Source: CAZKCI01 sp964584165 (GTDB lineage Bacteria > Auribacterota > Erginobacteria > Erginobacterales > CAZKCI01). From it: a stretch of 64,000 bases of DNA. How positions within the stretch are numbered: the first letter of the stretch is position 1; each line of letters begins with the position of its first letter. Made by a program: the position numbers and the translations under genes. The notes beneath the pieces were generated by a model. That model was not told the DNA's origin, made no database searches, and saw only the letters and a list, made by a program, of their open reading frames with translations. This document shows positions 53,801 through 59,114 of the stretch, in pieces. The DNA lies in NCBI GenBank assembly GCA_964584165.1, contig CAZOYW010000010.1, positions 24,550 to 88,549 of the forward strand, read 5' to 3'.

Positions 53801-56769
53801 GTAGCGGCGGCCGAGCCGCTCAGCCCCGAATCCTCGAGATGGATCTCCCGCGTCCCGTTGCCGGTGCAGGTGTTGTTCTCGAGGAGGGAGGAGAAGCTGG
53901 AGAGAAGGCGGATGCCCGCCCGGCCGTTCTCATAGGCGAGCATGTTCCGTATCTCGGCGTAATCGCCCGCGTTGGGGGTGTCGCCGCGCACCTCGATCCC
54001 GTCGCCGCCGTTCCGGAAGGACCTGCCTCCTTGCAGCGTGACATGGCCGCCGTCGATCCGCGCCCCGCTCAGGACGGCCCCGGTGAAAGAGAAATTTTCG
54101 ATCTGTAAATAGTCGCCTTTTGCTTCAAGGCAGTATTTGGCCATTCCGCCGCCGTTCAGGAGCACCTCGCCCTTCCAGCCGACGATCCGGACGGGCGAGT
54201 CGTCGGCGCCCCCATCGCCGGTCGGCAGTTCAAGGCTTTGCGTGATGGCGTAAGTTCCGGGCGTGACGTAGATGATGTCGCCCTGATCGAGGTCATAATT
54301 CCGGATGATCCAGCGGAGGCCGTTGGTGACGGCCGCCCCATCGCTCGTTTCCACCGTCTCCGCCCGATAGATTCCCTGCGTCCGGAAAGTCCGATAGGAG
54401 CCCGGGACGCCGGTTTGCGCCTGGAAAGGGCTTTCGTTGGGAGGATCGGCGTTATCGCGTCCCCGAACCTGCCAGTAGTAGGTGGTGTTCGGGGAAAGGC
54501 TCACCGTCCAGAGGTTGTTGGAAATCCAGTCGGAGGTGAGGAGGTTCGGCGAGGTGAAACCCGGATCGGTGTCCACGCGGAAATAATAGGGGCTGGCGTT
54601 GAGGCCGGCCGGCGAGTCGGAAAGTTCGCAGGCGACCAGCGTGGTAAGCCGGGGGAGGCCGATCACGCCGTCGGCCGGGCTCGAACACCCGACGTTGGAG
54701 GGAGGGGAGTTGTCCACCACCATGATTCCGCTTCTCGCCTCGCTGGCCCGGGGGGTGGTCCCCGCGCTGTGCTCGATGCGGACCCTTGTCGTGCTGGAAT
54801 CGGCTCCGGAGGCCGTGTTCCACTCGTAGGGAGAGGAAGCATAGCCGACGCCTGCGGTAAGGATGGTCCAGTTGACCGAATCGGTGGAGCAGGAGATGGA
54901 TAGGGTATCCGCCCCGGTCCAACCGCCTCCGAAAGTCCGCCAGGTTATGCCGTGGACGCCGCTCCACTTCTCCAGGGCCAGCGGTTTCCCCAGGGGTGAA
55001 TCTACGAACAGGCTGCGCCGGCTCGATTTCGAGGCCTCGGGCGTGTTCGCGTAAGCGCCGATGTTCGCGCGACCGCCATTCGGTTCCGGCTCCTGGCTGA
55101 AGTCGGCCCCGGCCGGCTGGACAACCCGGGCGCCGGCGCCATGGCTGGAGACGGAGCCCGAGCCCCCGACCAGGTTATTGCCGGATATCCCCGTATAGTT
55201 GGCGAAATCCGCTTCGACCTCGATCCAATCCTGGCCGGAGATGAACCCGGAGGAGTCGGAGAGGGGGAAGATCGCGGCCCCGGGCTGAACTCCGGCGCTG
55301 AGCGCGGCGTCGGCTAGGCTGACGGCCCCGGTGTTCAAGGCCGGGCTGTCTTCACTGTCTTCGCACCAGGACCCGTCGCAATACCTCCCTTCGGTGCTCT
55401 GAAGGTGGTAATCCTCACCCGCGGGATCGAAGAAGAGAGGGTCTCCGCTGATGCTGTGCCCGTCCTGTCCGGTGCCGAGGATGAATTCCCGCAGGTCGGA
55501 ATAGCTCAAGTCCCTCATCCAGCGGCCGGCGATGGATCCTCCGATGGGGTTGATCAGGTTGAAGTCGGAGATCAGGTCTTTCTTGTCCGAATCGACATCG
55601 GCGTAGTTGAGGGCGCTTTTCCCGCTCCCGTCCGGTTCGATGATGTTGTTGTAGGTGCGGACCGAATAGGTCCCGGTGCCGAAGTAGATTCCGGTTACGC
55701 CTTCCAATGTATTCCCGCAGAAGAGCAGATGATTGGGGCTGTCCAGAAGGACGATGTTACCCGAGGTGGATTTGATCGCCGACCGGCTCACGGTGACGTA
55801 TCGCGATTGGGTGATTTCGACCCCTTCGCGGTTGTTGATCAGGCGGCACCGGCTGGCCAGGACCTGGTTGGACGCGATGGGGAAAATATTAAGGCCGATG
55901 TCGTTCCCCTGCGCCGAGCATTGTCTGATCCGGATTCGGCTGGAACTGTCTACGGAAATGCCGCTGCCGAGGTTGCCGGTCGCGGTCGCGGCGTAGAGTG
56001 TGCATCCGACGTTGGACTGGATCCGAATGCCGGTGGCGGGCGAGGATTGGGCGCTGAAATAGGCCCATTCCCAGTACATGCTGCCGTAGAGGTGGAGGAT
56101 GGATCTCGAGGCAGGGAGGTTGACGCCGGAGAAGACTGTCCCGTTGGGCGAACCCGCGAAGTTGAGACTGGCGGTCGAAGTCCCGCGATCCGAGGAGGTG
56201 AGAAAGATACGGTCCGGCAGGCTCCAGTTCCCGGTATCCACGAAGACCGTGTCCCCTGCCCCCAGGGCATAGCCGTCGATGACGGACTGGAGGTTCCACT
56301 TGGGTGCGGCGGGGGATAGTCCGCTGTTGGCATCGTCGCCGACCGCGGTGCAGTAGACGTCGTTGGAGAGGTCGGTGTCGTTGACGAAGTAGGCCTTCCC
56401 GACGACCGGGTTGCTCAACTGGAAGAAGTACGCGCTTTCGTCGGAGATCAGGGGAGAGCCCGTTTTGCTGATCCTGACTATGTAGAGGCCGTTGGGGAGG
56501 ACGGAGGTATACCAGCGGAAGGTCTCCAGGTCGTAGGGGAGGTTCTTGGCGAGCTCGGTGTAGGGGGATCCGTCGGTCTTCCATTCCAGGATTACCGTGT
56601 CTCCCGGGACAAAGCTGGTGGCCGTCCAGGAGATATCGTTGGCGCCGGTCCAGACCAGGCCGCTGGTGTTCGGAGCGAGGAGTTCTATATCCTGGGCAAA
56701 GGCGAGCGGGGGAAGAAAAGCCAGGGACAGGAAGCAGAACAGGGCGGATATGTTTCTAGAAAATTTCAC
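38893..56769 (-). CDS. Giant secreted beta-helix surface protein (5,958 residues)
   Basis: One open frame of 17.9 kb. Signal peptide at 1-26. Then four super-repeats of about 1,000 residues: beta-helix A (near 180, 1190, 2210, 3280), a sandwich module with EKWSGxH (600, 1630, 2715, 3695), an Fn3-like module with NVGC and TTYYWQV, and beta-helix B (840, 1860, 2940, 3920). Each helix ends with DPLF and GGRINLGAYGNT. Next come thrombospondin-3-like calcium repeats (4206-4410, 4700-4905) alternating with two further helices, a Thr/Pro linker (5186-5293), two Trp/Tyr-rich repeats (5300-5460) and about four WYLPEGAT modules. Start is GTG with weak AAAGG; a good promoter precedes it. Probably an adhesin, stalk or glycan-binding protein. 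No anchor seen. Confidence 0.92.
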   Translation of the reverse strand: MKFSRNISALFCFLSLAFLPPLAFAQDIELLAPNTSGLVWTGANDISWTATSFVPGDTVILEWKTDGSPYTELAKNLPYDLETFRWYTSVLPNGLYIVRISKTGSPLISDESAYFFQLSNPVVGKAYFVNDTDLSNDVYCTAVGDDANSGLSPAAPKWNLQSVIDGYALGAGDTVFVDTGNWSLPDRIFLTSSDRGTSTASLNFAGSPNGTVFSGVNLPASRSILHLYGSMYWEWAYFSAQSSPATGIRIQSNVGCTLYAATATGNLGSGISVDSSSRIRIRQCSAQGNDIGLNIFPIASNQVLASRCRLINNREGVEITQSRYVTVSRSAIKSTSGNIVLLDSPNHLLFCGNTLEGVTGIYFGTGTYSVRTYNNIIEPDGSGKSALNYADVDSDKKDLISDFNLINPIGGSIAGRWMRDLSYSDLREFILGTGQDGHSISGDPLFFDPAGEDYHLQSTEGRYCDGSWCEDSEDSPALNTGAVSLADAALSAGVQPGAAIFPLSDSSGFISGQDWIEVEADFANYTGISGNNLVGGSGSVSSHGAGARVVQPAGADFSQEPEPNGGRANIGAYANTPEASKSSRRSLFVDSPLGKPLALEKWSGVHGITWRTFGGGWTGADTLSISCSTDSVNWTILTAGVGYASSPYEWNTASGADSSTTRVRIEHSAGTTPRASEARSGIMVVDNSPPSNVGCSSPADGVIGLPRLTTLVACELSDSPAGLNASPYYFRVDTDPGFTSPNLLTSDWISNNLWTVSLSPNTTYYWQVRGRDNADPPNESPFQAQTGVPGSYRTFRTQGIYRAETVETSDGAAVTNGLRWIIRNYDLDQGDIIYVTPGTYAITQSLELPTGDGGADDSPVRIVGWKGEVLLNGGGMAKYCLEAKGDYLQIENFSFTGAVLSGARIDGGHVTLQGGRSFRNGGDGIEVRGDTPNAGDYAEIRNMLAYENGRAGIRLLSSFSSLLENNTCTGNGTREIHLEDSGLSGSAAATLRNNIAWARGTGGQIACFVEPESQTGFDSDYNDLFASAPAQIGYWNSATQSTFAAWTAAVGNDLNSISANPLFVGGSNYRLQSTGGSYKPGIGWTGDGADSPGLDRGDPRLPYGLETAPNGGTTNLGAFGNTPEASRSSGKTGRNFYVNESSVEYDYFCSTSGLPWPAHNGLGPASPLDSVQAVFANYAVSGGDSIFIDTGLYNISSSIAVSVSGSAGNPVTLTGSPEGAIFDARSSATNCLSASSASYLSLNGLQFINAKSSGISATSSDYLLVSGCRVATAGIHGISIAGSKKILLRDNQLVFNKSAGISCNQCSDDSELNANTAQENQNHGFYIYLGTGIQIIRNRALANTGQGIYLYAVGGYNTIAGNTSDSNTGTGILCLQSPSDVSDNTVCGNGSNSIRLSTFNNRTISGNVCSSTGISAEKLNNCQFVNNLIRETAGTGIYLDGGSNLTFQNNTFYHTTGRAVYVPSNATATRFANNIFWAEGTGNTGVYFEYPSPADHGHSLDYNLYHPLSGATIGRWGSSYGTFSAWQIATRQDGHSFSADPLFAGPAVDDFHLVSEEGTYSNGKWIVIAGRSPGLNKGNPLDDYNLEISPNGGRINLGAYGNTSEASRSGLKTLSLSSPLGSPWGNEKWSRDHVISWAFHGAGWLPSDTVRLDYTTDGASFREITSGLPYIWGAFSSWNTLSASGNGTTYRVKISSPGGPSFFTEDISGFFTLDNTPPVNVGCRLPADGSHREPISTTLTARSATDSPAGLNTTPYYFQIDTTPSFNSPNRQNSGWRELPTWHPVLQPNTTYYWRVNARDIADPPNERGFCGDADAVGTCWSFRTLGVYHAIDIESETTGLRWILNNVPLNPGDIVYVDAGLYPLAAPLELSPDDEGEKDAPVRIVGYGGEVVLDGGGVHNNCLVVSGDYFQVENFSFTDALSSGVLITGEHDTLIGGASYRNGGDGIQATGSYVTIMNMRVYENALAGIHLYTSQHSLIENDTCARNGTKEVFLEDQVPPDPYHRIGSTDCTILDSILWASGAGRVALYVDEESEVEFCSDYNNLYATAGAAVGYWANATQASFSAWTAASRQDGNGLSADPLFAPGINDYHLLSTAGRWNGSTWTADTQTSPGVDRGNPFSGYALESAPNGGRINLGAYGNTVQASRSPSLSGRNFYVNDSDTAWDYYCSTGGLPWPDHDGTSPASPLNSVRAVFNNHTMLPGDTVYVDTGLYQTTSTISVPAAGEAGRPITIAGSPYISILDIEGVLSTCISIPGISYVNLDRLWIFNAAGNAVSIASSPNCAVTNSIIRGSGSNAIYVNGSYLILRGNTLSYNFGSGVNLWGGRGALLEDNLADHNSVDGFGLNNVISATLRGNTAFGNLGRGAYLYTLSGSNLVSENLFDSNQGTGLYAESVPLGVFENNIALNNARGISINTCNRSVISGNTAYANSGQGLYISKTSRPTISHNAVSGNTGLGILLENDCPNSLIINNTSYQNGGELKVLSPAKGDIVVNNVLWATQTDVYAIYLDKTGEPYSNYNILYATGGADIGYWWGKRTTFDQWKAASGQDGASLNLNPAFVDPAGDDLHLQSPLGSYHGGLWTPDANGSPGLNLGQIYTADSYLAFSADTSATFLELTDASNFLDQTDTADISGDFIAYTGKSGNSLVGVSAVDGDYPAGTRVFQPAGSDYTLEPEPNGGRINIGAYGGTSQASLADLKTLAMVEPVGGEEWNGIHDIRWLAVGEAWVPGDMLIVEYTTNGTAFFTIATETYPSQLHANWSTLSAAGDGATYQISVREPDGLRAGSGTFTIDNTPPYGVGCFLPEDAETGLPSYVPLRALNAGDALVGLHSLPYYFQVATSPAFTSPGLINSGWIPWSMWTPKLSSGTTYYWRVKTRDKIGNESPFCGFAADTAGYGTFSTSSVWRATNIESAITGLRWILANRDLEPGDTIIVSAGAYVLASPLQIAAGDGGSRYRPVRIVGSGAGVTLNAGGLSGNCLALEADWVEIDNVSFTGATGAGLLISGDNNTARRGRSYGNGGEGVAVTGNADEVGNFVLDGNAGAGLLLSGGEGNHAVNVTACGNGGGELSCQSSPHAYLRNSIIWATATGAYGLYVDAASQNGFTSDYNDLLGPVPAVLGYWSGDRADLGAWQAASLQDVNSLSADPLFAAATGGDFHLRSPNGRWVSWASWTDSDLPPPSPCLDAGDPLFPYSWESSPKGGRINLGAYGNTYQASRSPGAQKNYWVNDTSTQDDVYASSIGSDSYSGALPNRPKQTLKNLVDLIDLEPGDTVFIDTGNYPLAATVEIGPMDSGLPSGAVALVGSPNRSLLSGNAGNNIGIYLNQAQYLDLESLTIAANLDYGIRSENSKYIRVGNSNVEWNGQSGAGAATSGGAGIRGLGGSFFSIADSLVSGNIAGGVQFDDCPGLALSENIIERNYGYQGIGTNYAGVQATNCPGLSLAGNTVFLNYGGLVISDSNAASVEGNTVYSNQRSGVSFTNSSAVFQNNLVYANLLSGAGFSGRPAVIRNNTFYGNVVRELTVEAPECTLKNNTAWVTGTGYGFYFLNTSGHISDFNNIYASGGTGIGWWGGARNTLGEWQVASRRDAHSLSLDPRFVDPPGRDGVLGGRNGADDDFHPQSIDGSYHFGSWAADTADSPSLNSGSPYDDYGLETIPNGSRVNQGANANTAEASRSSLDSIFLITPYGGAFGNEKWSGEHDLAWLPIGEGWAGGDTINLSYATDGSAWSSIAAGIAWDDLTYPSWDTGLYPDGATYQVRVADADDPGVASTSGRFIVDNTPPVNVGCSSPANGSGGHDVTLTLTAAAAADALAGLHSTPYYFRLDTSPAFASPVASGWLSGNSWPVSGLDNRTWYYWQVQARDSADLPNVSSFFGDTSAAGSWWTFRTAAVFIVNNPEEFRDVLGSYTLEQGDRIYVNTAGDWDGLTAPIVVTNLHSGTAAMPIVIQGYNGRPVIEGDGAVPSLLDIQGSYFLVQGIDFTGSGGAGLLLGGDHNAVNSCSAYENGTAGFESTGSSNRIQNTFTWLNAQYGILLDGAATSWVLNNSAYGNGSFGIALVSSTNGLLNNNSLWAAQTGQSCLGVDAPSQPTVSSDWNNLYPSGGAAVGDWSGVRSSLANWQSASGQDANSLSENPRFYKIAWWGNREFIYDLHLISNYYGYSPDIDRGLSGGTVPLLDYDQEERWDDPLVPNQGGGPFSYYDIGADEYVDADIDYLPDYWENLYFGHLGEGHHVDTDKDGLININEYYYYTNPANPDTDFDRLSDGEEIYYMTNPLDPDTDYDGLMDGWEVYYYTNAPYSIIHSDPLDPDTDDDGYNANFNDGSEVAYWNAHSWAHWYSDINYGGGNGLVNLLDPDSDGDGCPDGWEVFYGLDPADYGQFVIDNGGVGDPDGDRLNNVEEYYFGTSPIDPSSPITRYIDRTAAGAGDGTSWPNAFTSFDAALDWANATDLPVILLATAGVYYERNLEVERDRIALLGTHPRMPVVDGQSLGRGFTVSGVAVGKIDSIVVRNCRVSGPGAGFYLSGSSPTLSNLIIHRNVCAGNGRGGAIYLAVNSCPLIADCLILGNSGYNNYGGIYASSSTPTIYNTVLWGNGDDLQGIAWNQLFACDVENGDGSGFNGNISLDPNFYHRYSAYHDTQKYLHLNAASPAINAGHSWRTMLLDSEGEGRWNYLSVPSTGLGIPGRNYYDIGTDEFFDFDYNTLPDWWEVLYFGSTGHDPALDEEPDGLVNGQEYYFLTDPRNADTDFDGLTDSSEVAYWNLLHDAAWPDSPNNPHRWDSDDDGDYLVNILDPDSDFDNLSDGAEVYYYATDPAAFDTDADGLGGDGDEVAYWNVQHNLLFPSGAHTAWNYDWDGDGIVNLLDWDSDNDGMPDGWERDYALDPCDDGFYFLVNGAGGDADDDRVNNLMEYRFETDPTRAWSPQTVVVAQSGWADYTSIGAAIAAYNPLADPPRAILVRPGIYAERDLVMKEGLSLLGEYAAVTIIDAAGGRGLNFNGIVNGLLDGFTVRHASIEGPGAGILCYASSPFISNCIIAFNSATGPAGFGGAIYCSSSSSPDIVNSTIADNQGTDGRGGVYLAEVENSVALANTILWSNGDDLFGTQTGMVRNCDIEDGDYAGIGGNVSVDPLFTSQSEGNYHIHWTSPLLCVGGYPRAGGYDLDGTSRPQTLCPGPGGSVILPPQQAFEIGVHEPPARPSPTPSPTVTSTPTPTVTPTPTVTPSTTPTARPSQSPTPSPTVTPMTPPPITPPIPTPWMPTPTPTPMTPPPVSPPPTPVRPTSTPTPEFPTPSRTPTPYNWKTPTPTPFQVDFYYRDLSETSFLYLWTPETYYSIGWATNTWQEISGMPDNTLYNAQWTAGTQTCWSGWFEHTTETQWLESCWATPIPVPSPSPTPFQIDFYYRDPVHHSYLILHTSDTYYSIGYSSGSWQALSGMPDYVWYIAQWSYGTHPDQTWWSDWFYHTSATQYLQAYWTSPTPSVTPTPTITVTPTASPSPSPTPSYAYWYLAAGATQIRPGSWVSQTIDFEEYVQVTNPTTDTAPVEITYVDETGPLWREDTDIAPESRYTVKVNNKPNCAANDSISMMIYDRTDRIIMVERSMYWNPGGYVWGGGSNSVGNNTTNLVWYLPEGATHVFDTFIHVLNPAPYETSRVRVTFMNEQAQTWAVENTIGTRSNWTIHANEVVGSQAGISTTVEVLSGAPVAAERTMYWDTWEEKDPARYIEWVEGHASLGTTEAATKWYIPEGATHIFDHFILIQNPSLTESANVRVTFMDYLGKETIHDHVVPPHSRYTIWTNFILGSVRGFSAEVESRNAVPIFVEHATYWDAAGYHWAGGHGTIGLIHPAPLWFLPEGATTIFDEYLLIENPNQTDTAQVKITFMGEFGVQTDVRRAIPPHTRYTLRVNDVLTSASISSKVAETEDRIPIVVERAMYWDSPPIGGIHWKGGHSTIGIGVRNQLPTKMIRE

Positions 56770-56790
56770 GGGTTGCCTTTACTTGATTAC

Positions 56791-56819
56791 AATATATACT
56801 ATCGCTACGGTCGGGTCAA
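56791..56819 (-). promoter_or_regulatory. Sigma70-type promoter of the giant gene
   Basis: On the minus strand TTGACC (56814-56819), 17 bp, TATATT (56791-56796). The start codon is 22 nt beyond the -10, the same distance as at the SBBP gene, whose -10 is also TATATT. Confidence 0.72.
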
Positions 56820-56968
56820 CGTTGTCAGGAGTTTTTTGGGGAGGTTTCCCCCGCTTCCCTGGGACCGTTTCCTCCTTGCCTCGACCCTGGGGATTGGCTA
56901 GTGTTTTCCTATGTTGGGCGTACTGAGCACTGGCTCACTAACCTCTGTTTGCTGATCACTCCTTTTCC

Positions 56969-57129
56969 GTGGGAGGGCCGTCTCGGCTCGATCCAAGCTG
57001 ATCCCGGATCGAGGCCCCGAGTGGATTCTTGGAATGCGGGGCAAACCCAGATTTCTATTCGTGAGAATTCCCGCCTCCGCCCCGACAAGTCGGGCTACGG
57101 CGGGCAAGCGTGCCAATTCGTGGATAAAT
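56969..57129. repeat. REP-like elements and a nested ATTCGTG repeat before the third GT-C gene
   Basis: GTGGGAGGGCCGTCTCGG begins a REP-like element ending with GCCCCGAGTGGATT...GCGGGGCA (57014-57043), found again at 63807-63836 with two differences. An ATTCGTGAGAATTC/CAATTCGTGGATAAAT repeat (57057-57129) is split by a 43-nt hairpin element with CCCGACAAGTCGGG and a reverse GTAG foot. The rest of the 364-nt spacer (56820-56968) has degenerate CTGATCACT-like words and nothing else recognised. Confidence 0.7.
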
Positions 57130-57133
57130 AGTT

Positions 57134-58768
57134 ATGCCTGACCAGGCCGCCGAATACCGCCGCCTCCTCGACCGCCTGACCCGCGTCCTTCTGATCACCT
57201 TCGGCGTCTGGGTCGCCGGTTTCTCCCTCTGGGGCGTCTATCTGGCCAGGCCACACGAGGGGCTGACCACGGTTGATGCGCTCGACATCGCCCAGGAGGC
57301 CCGCCGCCTCTACCGGGGGGAGGGACTGACCACCGGATTTCTCAAGCCGTCCGCCATCCTGAAGCAGGGTGGTAATCCCTCCCCTCCCGATCTCTACAAT
57401 TCGCCCGCCTATGTCTATGCCTTGACGATATTCTTCAGAATATTCGGCGTTAGCGAGGAATCGGTTTCGGGTTCTTCCCTGTTTTGGGCTTTCAGCGCGG
57501 GGATACTACTCTTTTTTATCATCTTTTCCCGGCGCGGCCTTCCGGCGGCCTCCGCCGCGTTCCTCCTTTACGCCGCAAACCCCGGCGTCATCGACGGAGC
57601 ATTCTCCGGTCTCCCGTATGCCTTCCTTTCTTTTCTTCTCCTGCTCCTCTCGCTCGGGATCTATCACCGCCGCGCCCGTTCGCTCCCATGGACGGCCGGT
57701 CTCGGCCTCCTCTCCGGCCTCCTCTACCAGACTGAATTCGATTATCTATTTCTAACCCTGGTGATTTTTGGCCTCGTCTTCGCCGGCAGCCATTCTCCCC
57801 GGTGGAAACACGGTCTGGTTTTCCTTGCCGCCTTCGCTCTCTCGTCCCTTCCCTGGTGGATCCGACAGGTCGGTGTGGCGGGGAATCCTTTCTTCTCGCT
57901 CCGCTGGGACGACTTCCGGGCCTATAGCGACCTCTTCCCCGCCAACCGGGTCGCGCGGGATTTCGATCCCTCCGCCCTGGCGGTTCCGTTTCCCCTCGCC
58001 TCTTGGTGGGACAAGCTCTCGCGCTTCCTCCGCCTCGGCTACGGTTACTGGCTATCCCTCACTTACTCACTGCTCACTCCTCTATTCCTGGTCTCGATCT
58101 TCCGGCCCGTTGCCGACCGCCGCCGTCACTCGGTCGCGGTCATGGCCTGGGCGCTTTTCATGGGGGAGATCGTCCTGATCGCGGCTGGGAACGGCGATTT
58201 CGGGCGGATCCTCGCTTTTCTGCCGCTGGTCACGCTGGTCGCCCTAGAGACGGGCCTGGACCTGCTGAAGACGTTTCCCCTCCCTCGACGGGCGGCCAGC
58301 TGGATCGCCGCCGCCGTCTGCGCCCTGGGCCTCTATCCCGGAGCGTCCGCGGCGGTTTTCGGCCTTCCCCCGCAGAGGTGCCTCTCCGCCGTGCTCGACC
58401 GCGAGCAGGCCGATCGCATCCGGAACAACCCCAGCCTGGAGAAGATGCAGTCCCTGGTGAAGGAGGACGAAGTGGTGATCTCGGACGTCCCCTGGGCGGT
58501 GGCCTGGTATGCAAACCGCTCGGCGGTCTGGATCCCCTGGAAGCTCGAGCAGATGAACGAGATCAAGAAAGTAGTGAAGAACCTGCGCTTTCTTTATCTC
58601 ACGCCGGTTCTCTTCACCTATCCCGACTCGGAGAACATGGGCGAATGGAAATCCATATACCAGTCGGGGATGGTCCCGGACTGGCTTCAGATCGACCGGG
58701 GCGTCCTCCTCCCCGGGGACGAGGTGATGATGGGGGACATAATCTTCGAGCGTCTCGAGCTGGAATAA
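57134..58768 (+). CDS. GT-C type membrane protein, probable glycosyltransferase
   Basis: A 544-residue polytopic protein with about nine to ten helices and a soluble C-terminal domain (from about residue 405) rich in charged residues. The first loop (TTVDALDIAQEARRLY) has acidic residues, and DLYNSPAYVYALTIFFRIFG resembles the second GT-C region. Family 39-like activity is likely but no clear DE pair is seen. The ATG at 57134 follows a repeat; no strong RBS. It precedes the polysaccharide-export genes. Confidence 0.75.
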   Translation: MPDQAAEYRRLLDRLTRVLLITFGVWVAGFSLWGVYLARPHEGLTTVDALDIAQEARRLYRGEGLTTGFLKPSAILKQGGNPSPPDLYNSPAYVYALTIFFRIFGVSEESVSGSSLFWAFSAGILLFFIIFSRRGLPAASAAFLLYAANPGVIDGAFSGLPYAFLSFLLLLLSLGIYHRRARSLPWTAGLGLLSGLLYQTEFDYLFLTLVIFGLVFAGSHSPRWKHGLVFLAAFALSSLPWWIRQVGVAGNPFFSLRWDDFRAYSDLFPANRVARDFDPSALAVPFPLASWWDKLSRFLRLGYGYWLSLTYSLLTPLFLVSIFRPVADRRRHSVAVMAWALFMGEIVLIAAGNGDFGRILAFLPLVTLVALETGLDLLKTFPLPRRAASWIAAAVCALGLYPGASAAVFGLPPQRCLSAVLDREQADRIRNNPSLEKMQSLVKEDEVVISDVPWAVAWYANRSAVWIPWKLEQMNEIKKVVKNLRFLYLTPVLFTYPDSENMGEWKSIYQSGMVPDWLQIDRGVLLPGDEVMMGDIIFERLELE

Positions 58769-58820
58769 GGAGCCAAGCGACCGAAGGCGATCGGGAGGGG
58801 CCGTTGCACGTTGAACGGGG

Positions 58821-58988
58821 CACGAATCCGCCCGGCTTGGCCCGGCGGATTTAACCACGAATCTCACGCTTGCGCGCCGTAGCGCTTCAGCGCGCAGGCG
58901 CGAATCTTCGCGAATATGCGGGGCCCTGTAGGCCGGTTCTGTGAACCGGCGGCCCGGCCGTCGCGCCCGATCGCAGATCGGGCCTACA
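58821..58988. repeat. GCGAAT micro-repeat block and a BIME-like element
   Basis: CACGAATCCGCCCGGCTTGG, AACCACGAATCTCACG and GCGCGAATCTTCGCGAAT (58821-58917) repeat the mosaic seen at 31118-31310. Then a 62-bp BIME (58927-58988) has TGTAGG/CCTACA ends and hairpins GCCGGTTC-TGT-GAACCGGC and GCCCGATC-GCA-GATCGGGC. The remainder of the 346-nt spacer holds the next promoter. Confidence 0.82.
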
Positions 58989-59048
58989 ACCGGCGTCCCG
59001 AACACACTTCACCCAATCTCACTATTCCGCAAAAAAAACATTGCCATG

Positions 59049-59078
59049 TTGACTCCGAAAAGGCTTCAATAGTATAAA
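59049..59078 (+). promoter_or_regulatory. Sigma70-type promoter of the export operon
   Basis: TTGACT (59049-59054) and TATAAA (59073-59078) with an 18-bp spacer, in an AT-rich stretch 36 nt before the exporter gene. Confidence 0.6.
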
Positions 59079-59114
59079 GTAGCTTTCCAGTCTTTTTGGC
59101 GCGGGCTTACATAT

